Positions 17,310 to 24,560 of a stretch of DNA of 24,560 nucleotides are shown piece after piece. The stretch comes from Amphimedon queenslandica. Lineage: Eukaryota; Porifera; Demospongiae; Haplosclerida; Niphatidae. A program made the position numbers and the translations under genes. The stretch spans positions 16,787-41,346 of the forward strand of contig NW_003546544.1 in NCBI RefSeq assembly GCF_000090795.2, read 5' to 3'. Each line of letters begins with the position of its first letter. The stretch's first letter is position 1. The notes under the pieces were generated by a model. It made no database searches. It saw only the letters and a program-made list of their open reading frames with translations, and was not told the origin of the DNA.

Positions 17310-18620
17310 CACCAAAGAAACATTAACTGGGTATCAAGTATGCAATGAAGTACACTACTTTAATGTATCAATGGGTCAGTAGATCTCTTTTGTCGAGATA
17401 ACCTATTTATATCAGTAGTTACCAATGCAGAAATTCATGTCATTAGTGAGGTAATTTGTACCTTATAAAAGATATGCTCATTCGAGTGCACTTATTAACA
17501 GCAGTATAGTGCAGGGCCACAGCTATTGATTCTTGCATGGTGGAATATGTGGCCTTGACTAAAGTCTATTCACTTTCACCTGACCTATTGATTTTTTGTT
17601 ATAACTTTTGATAAACATGGAATTTAGAAATTTTGTTTACACCATTAGAATCGCTAGGTCCTTCCCGTCCTTTAGATAAAAGATCGGGTCAAAATGATAA
17701 GGCCTTAGCCTTTTTTGGATGTCCCTGTATAAACTCAATGACATACCTTTGACCGCAACTATGCAGCTAGAACAGCTAGATTAAATTCAGCTGCTACTTA
17801 TCTGCATCCCTTCTGCGCAACAAAAACAATTCCAAAACCACAAATACGTAAAGAATGCGGATGTGACGTAGTTATTTATTAATTGAAAAAAGCCAGGGGT
17901 CAGGTGAAAGTGAATAGACTTTAGCTACTTGACATTAACAAGAATATGGAAGGAGTTTGTAAGCATTGAAAAATAGTATTAACATAATAGAATTATTGTC
18001 ATTGTTTTTGTTGCTGTAGGTAAAACTCCCAGACTCTATTACTAGTAGATGTAAGCATTCTCTTTCTGTGTGGAGTGTCACACCAACTACTAACTGCATG
18101 ATTGTTTGGAGGCGCAAAAGATGATGGAATATCATCAATCAGCAAAACAGAAGTTTTTGAACTCAGTGAGTTGTAAATTAATGAATTATCTTTATCATTC
18201 TGTGCATGTACAAGATATACTAATCACTATAAGAAATGGTCTACCAGTGTAATACCTTTTGGTACAGTATCAAGAAAAACTACACCAAAGGAGAGAAGGG
18301 GCAGCAGTATCACTTGAACCACCTCGAAATGAAAAGAGACTAAAATTAGAGGATGAGAGTGACACAGGAGATGGAAGGTGGGAGATAGAGGAGGATGATA
18401 GCTGGTTTGAAGTACAAGAGAAGGAGCTAGAACTTCTTTGAGAAAGAGCAGTAGCTATAGAATAGAGAGGAAGAGCTTAATGAGAAAGAAAGATTGGATA
18501 GAAAGTAGAGAGAAGGAATTAGATGAGAAAGAGAAAAGGTTGAAAGAAAGATAACTTTAAGAGTTTTAGAGATTATAATAATTGTTGTTGAATGGTAGTA
18601 TTCATTCTTAATTTTATGAA
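17305..18620 (+). pseudogene. rearranged partial copy of the kelch gene
   Basis: Pieces match the kelch gene in order: 17305-17380 equals the end of exon 1 (source about 12800-12875), 17410-17558 equals exon 3 with part of its upstream border, 17925-18100 the end of exon 3 plus intron and exon 4, and 18200-18620 exon 5 with the 3' flank. Exon 2 and most of exon 1 are absent. Single-base and short indels break the frame; in the coiled-coil part a frameshift (cttctttgagaa) gives stops. A 366-bp MITE splits exon 3. The copy keeps introns, so it arose by DNA duplication rather than by retroposition. Confidence 0.85.
17559..17924. mobile_element. MITE, 366 bp, inserted in the kelch pseudogene
   Basis: Near-perfect inverted repeats of about 25 bp bound it: left ctaaagtctattcactttca, right tgaaagtgaatagactttag. 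The flanks join to the kelch exon 3 sequence (ggccttgact, gctacttgacattaac), and the parent gene at about 13805-13830 shows the uninterrupted site. The interior (ataaactcaatgacatacct, then a gatgtgacgtag stretch) resembles interior blocks of MITE family A, so the elements may be related. No coding capacity. Confidence 0.85.
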
Positions 18621-18639
18621 TTATTATTATGCATAATAT

Positions 18640-20490
18640 GTATATATATTATAGTGATTATTATTTCTATTATTATTACTTTCTACTGCTAGGTATTTCA
18701 GTCACTTTTCTGTTATTATTATGATTAATGATTATGCATGCTTTTCATCTGTTATCAGTTCTGAGAACTGAGTTCTGTTTAGTTTTATTCAAATTGTATA
18801 AAATAATTATACTTCTGAGAGTTTTGCCGTGGTTGCCTTTCACGCGTTTCAGTCACAACAATTGGCGACGAGGGTATTTGGAGTAAGTAGATAAGTAGAT
18901 CTATCTACTTATCTTCTACTTGTCACCTCCTTTTCACTCACTTCACATAGTCTGGCAACGCATGGCAAAATGTCATCGTTTGACGCCACTAAGGATTCGT
19001 GGACGTCCTACATAGAATGATAGAACGACTTCAGTTCAGTCTACTTCAAGGCCAATGGAATCACAGATGGTGATGTCCAGAAGCTAGCTATAATCTTTAT
19101 CATAGTCATTGGTGCTCGTACCTGAACTACTGAAGAGTATATTGCAGCATGATTGCAGCCACAGTCACTGCAAGAGGATGCAGTTACACTGTAGGCCATC
19201 TGGCCATGACCGACAAGCCGGCTGAGGGATCACTTCAGTCCCAGACCATCCCCTATCACTCAGAGATACAAATTCCACACAAGAGTGAGGAACCCTGATA
19301 AAACAGTTGCCACTTATGTGGCAGAGCTGAGGGCAACTGGAAGCAGCAGCAGCTCAGGACTCCTTCAAGCTGTCAGAACAGAAACCAGGCACTCTACCGG
19401 TTCATACAATGCAGAAGAAAGATCATAGCAAGGTGGAATGTTATCATGTAGGTGTGGAGGCAGTCATTATGCCAACAAATGCAGGTTCATAGATTCTGAA
19501 TGCAGAGTATGTGGAAAGAAAGGTCATTTGGCTAGAGTGTGCCGTATCAATTAAGGAGAAGCAACAATCAAACCATAGAAATCCACCTAAAGGGAAACCT
19601 GCAAAACTACCTATCACAACAAGCAGCACCCAACTCACACCCTGGACCACCACAAACCACGTCCTCCTTCACCTGCAGACTCTGAAGACTATCCTTTATT
19701 TACATTGCCTTCCAATATCAAACCAATAGTGGTCACAGTTCAAATAAACAAGGCTGATCTTAAGATGGAGCTATAGACACTGGTGCTTCTTTGTCAATCA
19801 TTAGTGAAACCACATACTCCTCCCTGTCTCATATACCCTTCCTCAACTTTCCCAATCAAAGGTGACCCTATCAACATACACTGGTGAGAAGATCACTCCC
19901 CTGGGTACCATTGATGTTCAAGTCTAATATCAAGGACAGGAAATCTCAGGCTGCCTCTATTGGTTGTTCCAGGAAATGGTTCAAGAATACTTGGTTGTAA
20001 CTGACTGGAACACATAAAACTTAATTGGTCAGAAATTAATACTGTTAATTTTTCTTTTTCCTCCTTAGGTACAATTTTAGGAAACCATTCATCCATATTT
20101 CGTTCAGAGTTCGGGAGACTACGAGACATTTCTGCTAAACTTCATATTCCGTCCGATGCTAAACCACGGTTTTTTTGAGCTCGACCAGTCGCTCATTCAC
20201 TCAAGGAGAAAGTTCTTCAGAAAATCAGTCGATTACAGGAGCTGGGAGTGATCACTCCAGTTAAACATTCTGAGTGGGCAGCACCGGTTGTTCCCATAGT
20301 AAAAGATGATGGCTCTATGAAGTCACGATAAACCCAGTTCTCCTCAGTGATACATACCCATTGCCTCGACCTGAGGATCTATTTACAGCTCTGGCAGGTG
20401 GGAAAGTTGTGTCAAAACTAGATCTCAAACACGCTTATTTGCAAGTACCTTTGGATCATGCATCTAAGACATTAACTACTATAAACGTAA
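18640..20490 (+). mobile_element. decayed Ty3/gypsy LTR retrotransposon, 5' part only
   Basis: A tRNA-primer-binding-type sequence, attggcgacgagggt at about 18861, follows a stretch that should be the end of the 5' LTR (cagtcacaaca); the LTR start is not clear. Next come a gag-like frame opening near 18971 (SSFDATKDSW), already broken by two stops near 19017, a perfect CX2CX4HX4C zinc knuckle (CRVCGKKGHLARVC, about 19501-19542) preceded by a second degenerate one from 19447, a protease active site IDTGASLSIISE at about 19773, and reverse-transcriptase sequence (ELGVITPVKHSEWAAP near 20240, then VSKLDLKHAYLQVPLD near 20412-20460). Frameshifts and stops occur throughout. RT ends abruptly near 20490, where the GT-like copy starts; integrase, RNase H and 3' LTR are missing. 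Confidence 0.8.
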
Positions 20491-21240
20491 ATTATAGCAT
20501 CCCGCCCATGCTTGTGCCAAATTGCAACTCCCTGCTGACCAGCAATCCCAGTCAAAAATGATCCACTGAATGGATAACCAGGATAAACGTGATCATAATT
20601 ATTGTTGCAAATGAAGCACAGCATTGGCTGTTAGCATGTCACAGACTCCGTAAATATTTGCTATATCCAGGTAAAGGATCATATGCCTCAATAGTGAAAG
20701 GAGCTAGAATACGTCTTGGTCTACCTAGTGTATCACTGTTCAATATTCCATACAAATTAAAAATTTTATTCCTTTCTGCATCTTTTAGATTAGGAAAACA
20801 AATGATAAGCATTTTTTGCAGCCACAGCAAAGTCTCCATTTTATCACCGGTTTCTTTCATTACTTTAAATGGATCAGCGAAAAAAGAAACATCACGAATG
20901 TCTGTGATCACCAAATAATCTATGTCGGGGTTATTCAGCAAATAATCATAAAGAAGGTACAGTCTTTGATCGTGGGAAATGTGCATATTCACAGGGTCTT
21001 TATGTTTAATATGGCATGATGGACATGCAGCTAGAAGCTTCTCGACAACATCATCACTCAATGTATTATGAATAATGAGAATGTCTGCTTCAGGAGCACT
21101 CCTCATTGCTGATATAAGAAAAATTTTAAAATATTTATAATTATTGAAATGAGCATGAGACGGCCAAAAAGCTTTAGTTTCTTTAAAAATTAACACAGCT
21201 CCCGAAATTACATTTTTTTCTTTTTGAGGCTTCTTGTATA
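20490..21240 (-). pseudogene. second copy of the glycosyltransferase-like gene, broken
   Basis: On the minus strand the open part (about 21196-20639) begins IFKETKAFWPSHAHF and includes SAMRSAPEADILIIHN and TDIRDVSFFADPF, clearly homologous to the gene at 3278-4054. Compared with that copy it lacks about 17 residues after KETGDK (the YIYAGYYVAFY part). A frame change precedes the C-terminal part, where YPGYPFSGSF and AIWHKHGRD are still readable down to about 20500. The codon that is TGA in the other copy is TTT here. It adjoins a truncated gypsy element on its 3' side and a broken SDR on its 5' side. Confidence 0.75.
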
Positions 21241-21342
21241 ACTTTTATTCCATGATGTGGTAACAGGTCCTCCTTCTTTGTCTTTTTGACACTTAGTAGT
21301 GAAATCATATGTCAGTCATAAATCCAGGTGAAATGGCATGAG

Positions 21343-21962
21343 TTATTTTTCTAACAAGGTGAACCACACTTTTAATATACCAACAAGCATTAGAAAATTT
21401 ATCAGTTTCCATGGACCAAAGACTCCATTAACTTTAATCAAAGTTGCACCTGTCTTCAAAACATTACTGTGATATGAGTGAATATATAACTGCTCTAGGG
21501 TTGAAGCCAAGTCTTGTGAATTAAACTTGAGCTCAAAACTTTATCAACTGTGGACAGCAATATGACCTGATTGATGGAACTAAGGCACTTTTGAAATAAG
21601 AAGCAAAAGTTTTTGAAAGTGTGCCAAAGTCAATGATCCTAACTGATATTGTTTAATGGGTCATTTGCCATTGTTTCCATGTCTATTAGTGCTGTAAGTG
21701 CATACAACACAGTATAGTTGCACCACTTTTCTCAAGGACTGTTTTTAGTTTAGTTTCATCAGAGAAATCAATGAAAATTTTATTTACTTTTAATTGTGAC
21801 CAAAGATCCCATTTGAGTGCCGGGAATAGGTGCAATGTTTATGGAATCTTCAATTAAAGTAGCTTTGTAATTTTCTTGGTACAAGTACTCAGCTATCATT
21901 GCTCCATGAAAACTCATACCACCAATTACAACAATTAAAGATGTTATGAAAAACGTGAACAT
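21343..21962 (-). pseudogene. SDR (epimerase/3-beta-HSD-like) pseudogene, intronless
   Basis: Four segments, in order and separated by frame changes, look like an extended SDR. 21962-21780 starts MFTFFITSLIVVIGGMSFHG, a hydrophobic start running straight into a GGxxFxG nucleotide-binding loop. 21780-21712 gives KIFIDFSDETKLKTVLEKSG. 21712-21644 gives LTALIDMETMANDPLNNIS, equivalent to the HLAA-x-x-D...DP region. 21534-21343 gives STLEQLYIHSY and then LIKVNGVFGPW, equivalent to LR-x-x-N-V-Y-G-P. Where the YxxxK site is expected the text reads FNSQD. It runs without introns across positions that hold introns in the main SDR gene, so it may be a retrocopy or a different lineage. It is followed on the same strand by the GT-like pseudogene. 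Confidence 0.55.
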
Positions 21963-23082
21963 TATACTACACAAATGTAAAACAGTGAAGGGGCGAGCCT
22001 CAGCAAGCAAAGCAATGTATACCGGTATACAATAGATCTTGACAGACTAAAAATACTCATGACCGTGTGACTTAACTGGTAGCTCAGATTTTCATAGAGT
22101 GTAGTGTACATGTAGTTCAATTGACCTACCTTTGCCATCGATTCAAATTTAGCATTTAGGAAGCATTAATAAAGATAGCTAGAAGCAGTCACTGCACAAA
22201 TGATATGGCTCAATAGGCAACTGTAGCAATGTAGTCCAAGTTAGTTTAGGCTGAGACTGACTTCAGAGTCATTCACATCAATATATCTGCAGGCTTCCTT
22301 ACAATGCAGCATTTGAACAGTGGTAGGTAAAAGCACTAAGATTTTCCTGTTCCTCGGACCTATCATACAACGGGGTGGGTGGAGCTACTGAGTACTGAGC
22401 ATGAGATGCAGATCAGATGGAGAGAAATAAATTTTGCAGTTGACAATTTGACATCCCAAGCAGATTTAGCTAGTGCTAGAAAGCAGTAGAGATATATAGG
22501 TATTGAGTGCAGGGAATCTCTGTAATGCTAAAGTATGATATCTCTAATGCATAAAAGCCAATGAGTGCTTGATTTATACGAGACACCTACGGTGCATGGC
22601 CTTGCCCCTATAGCTGCTATGGTGCATGCCCGCACTGCAATAGCTGTTTGATTATCAGCATGAAGAGAGTCTGCTCAACATTAGCTTCCTGCAGTTGCAC
22701 TTGCTCTTGAATACCTACAGAAGTAGCAGCACTGCAGCACATACATGCAAGCAGCTCCAGCCCCTCCCATGCATGTAGATTGAAAGGTGTGGCATTCCAT
22801 CATAACTGGAATAATTGGCAGCAAGAAGACCATGTGAGAAAGAAGCTTCACTTTTTCTTTACTAATCAGCAATATATGATAAACTTGCTGACAGAAAAGT
22901 TGCTGCCTTTGTATATTTGAGACAGTATAGGTACTTTAGTACCTATAGCCCAGCAAATTGTTGCTCTAGCGCTTCACAAACGAGTGACCTCAACAATTTC
23001 AAGTAAGTATAACTCTTCATCAAGTAAGATTTAGAGAAATCTGTTCATATCTTTTGAAGGCCATGTTCTAATCTACTGAAAA
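21963..23082. other. intergenic stretch, no gene recognised
   Basis: No sustained coding signal on either strand. A possible donor (caagtaagtata) lies near 23001 after a short open stretch from about 22953, which might be an exon of the downstream gene, but the acceptor and frame are not convincing. GCATG/TGCATG words are frequent at 22590-22640 and 22740-22775. Confidence 0.35.
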
Positions 23083-23301
23083 ATGCTACCAGCTATCTCT
23101 AAAGTGCCAACACAACGGAACTTGGCTCAACTACTCGATTTTCTTACTTTGAAGCTTCTGTACCTAGCACTTGTATTTGAGCAACACAAAACAGTTAAGA
23201 AAGACTTTTCCAAGTCAATAAGAAACATCTAGGAGCTTAGAACACGCTGTGCTAAAGTTATTGTTTATCAAAGACAAATTTCAGTTGTACAGAATGAATG
23301 A
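23083..23301 (+). pseudogene. unrecognised coding-like segment interrupted by TAG
   Basis: An ATG at 23083 opens 49 codons to a TAG at 23230-23232; the same frame then stays open for another 22 codons to a TGA near 23300. The peptide is amphipathic and helix-like (RNLAQLLDFLTLKLLYLALV, then EQHKTVKKDFSKSIRN, then ELRTRCAKVIVYQRQI after the stop). I do not recognise it. It could be a degraded gene or chance. Confidence 0.2.
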
Positions 23302-23350
23302 ATGACAGACAGACAGACACAACAACTACCTATACCTCGCGTAGGCGAGG
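23292..23350. repeat. (GAAT)n/(GACA)n microsatellite followed by a 6-bp-arm hairpin
   Basis: GAATGAATGAATGACAGACAGACAGACAC spans about 23292-23320. Fifteen bases on, cctcgcgtaggcgagg (23335-23350) is a perfect stem-loop with 6-bp arms; its CTCGC words recall the ends of the mini-insertion at 17031-17065. Confidence 0.7.
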
Positions 23351-23394
23351 CCAATGAGTTTGACCCTAAACTTAATCCATGGCATAGCAACATG

Positions 23395-23760
23395 TATTAT
23401 GCATTGTAAAAAGTTTTTAAAAATAGAAAATTTCTTCTAGCCCAATAAAATACCCTGTACCAGTTTTTGGCCTGATTCTAGAGCAACTTTAAAAATTCAT
23501 TAAAAATTCAAATTTCATATATTTCTACACAACGTAAGTACATGTATATGTATCAGAAAAAGTTATAAAATTGGAGAATTCTCTAATAGTCATTTTTGAT
23601 GAAATTTGACCAAAGTCCTTATACAGGGACTTCTACCTATTTTTGAGCGACTTTAAAAATTTTTTTTAAAATCCAAATGTGATTGGAATCAGCTTAAAAT
23701 TCCTTTGCATAATGAGTACATGTATGTGTATGGGATTATAAAAATGGAGAACAGGAACAT
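23395..23760. repeat. dispersed tandem family, inverted copies
   Basis: Two diverged monomers are present in the reverse orientation to those at 8480-9375: ggcctgattctagagcaact and aaattggagaattctctaat are complements of family blocks, and gtccttatacagggactt is a changed version of the palindromic junction. It lies just upstream of the ankyrin exons. Confidence 0.75.
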
Positions 23761-23904
23761 ATGCATGTACATGCATAAGTACTGTACTTTGATCATAGCT
23801 GCTTGCTGCTTGTAAAATTGATTTATCATCCTTGTTGAAAAGAAAAATTCTATGTTTTTACCAAGAGTACTTTTAACTAATTCATTAATTGATTTTTTTT
23901 GTAG

Positions 23905-24560
23905 AAGAGAAATACAGCGCTTCATTTTGCTGTCAGGGCTAAGAGCTATGAGCTTGTTGAAGCTTTGCTAAAGAAGCAGGCCTCTATTACAATCAAAAAC
24001 ATGGTATGTTTAATTATATCATTTTCTCATGACATGAATTTTTTATAATAACTATAGGATAATAAGACACCATTTGAAATGGCTAAAGATATGCATTTCT
24101 TTGAAGCAGTACAATTAATAAAGGAGGTATGTGTATTATTTATAATACCATATTTAATTTAGTTACTTTTTCTTTTACTTGTAGAGTATTGTAGCAAGGC
24201 CTTTAAGAGAGCATGATACTGAAAATGATGATGACAGTGTCAATGGTATTATTATACAAGTCATTAATAATTATGTAGTAAAACAATTTTATTGCAGGAC
24301 AAATGAAAGTCCCACGGAATGTTAAGTTCTTTGTTTCTGGGCCACCACAAGTTGGGAAGTCTGTTTTTACCAAACGATTCAAAGGAGAGATCATTAATCT
24401 TAAAAAAACAAAGAAATTGGCCGATTCCGCTGAATTTACTCCTCCTAATAATCCAGATGATACAGATGAGCCCAAATCTAATCGAATGTCTTTTGTTTTT
24501 GACACGGGCATGGGTTCACATATGAAGGATATAATAGATATTGACGTCCAGCAATATGAG
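23905..24560 (+). CDS. ankyrin-repeat / P-loop NTPase protein, internal exons (3' end outside window)
   Basis: Four exons join in phase: 23905-24003, 24058-24126, 24185-24245 and 24298 to the window end. Exon 1 is exactly 33 codons, one ankyrin repeat (NTALHFAVRAKSYELVEALL, ending ITIKNM). Exon 2 is the start of the next repeat (DNKTPFEMAKDMHFFEAVQL). Exon 3 is an acidic linker (TENDDDSVN). Exon 4 has a Walker A loop, GPPQVGKS, after a hydrophobic strand (VKFFVSG), then a spacer rich in D/P/N and FVFDTGMGSHMKD. Ankyrin repeats followed by a GTPase- or STAND-like P-loop suggest a signalling or innate-immunity type protein (ROCO-like or NLR-like), but the window stops before any defining motif. 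Earlier exons must lie upstream but were not identified. Confidence 0.75.

Noticed and set aside
19893..20129. 78-residue minus-strand frame
   Set aside because: It is antisense to the decayed gypsy pol region and has no recognisable features.
22560..22650. Possible tRNA-like or hairpin gene in the GCATG-rich stretch
   Set aside because: No cloverleaf, no A/B box pair and no T-loop could be found.
24203..24511. 102-residue minus-strand frame
   Set aside because: It is the complement of the ankyrin/P-loop exons, which have correct splice sites and a Walker A motif on the plus strand.

Overview
The window is eukaryotic nuclear DNA. It is AT-rich, its genes are split by short GT-AG introns, and it is full of small inverted-repeat transposons and tandem arrays. 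The gene types (GT92 glycosyltransferases, a kelch protein, an ankyrin/P-loop protein, a secreted protein with EGF-like and PAN-like modules) and the compact divergent and convergent spacing suggest an early-branching metazoan, most likely a demosponge. That assignment is inference; no marker gene proves it. All gene models were built by reading splice sites and codon phase by hand.

Layout. 1-115 (-): start of a BED zinc-finger reading frame, probably transposase-derived. 981-2108 (+): catalytic exon of a GT92 glycosyltransferase. 2697-3207: MITE. 3278-4054 (-): glycosyltransferase-like gene broken by an in-frame TGA. 4061-5003: six-unit tandem array of about 177 bp period. 5118-12157 (-): a 14-exon gene for a 554-residue secreted protein that joins an epimerase-type SDR domain to EGF-like and PAN-like cysteine modules; at least four MITEs, an AAC microsatellite and a dimeric tandem array lie in its introns. 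12175-14465 (+): five-exon kelch gene with a C-terminal coiled coil, head-to-head with the SDR gene (17 bp between start codons). 14584-16306 (-): complete three-exon type II membrane GT92 gene, convergent with the kelch gene. 16954-18620: mosaic of broken pieces of the GT-like, GT92 and kelch genes, with two nested insertions. About 18640-20490 (+): decayed Ty3/gypsy element, cut off inside reverse transcriptase by a second, broken GT-like copy (20490-21240, -). 21343-21962 (-): decayed, apparently intronless SDR pseudogene. 23905-24560 (+): exons of an ankyrin-repeat/P-loop NTPase gene that runs off the window.

How the genes fit together. The glycosyltransferase-type genes (two GT92, two or three GT-like copies) and two nucleotide-sugar-epimerase-like SDRs make a glycan-themed neighbourhood. 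The order SDR then GT-like, same strand, occurs twice, once mostly intact and once as pseudogenes. The SDR of the main gene has the glycine-rich nucleotide-binding loop, but Phe appears to replace the catalytic Tyr of YxxxK, and it carries a signal peptide. It may therefore be a secreted binding protein or pseudoenzyme rather than a working epimerase. This is the most novel item in the window.
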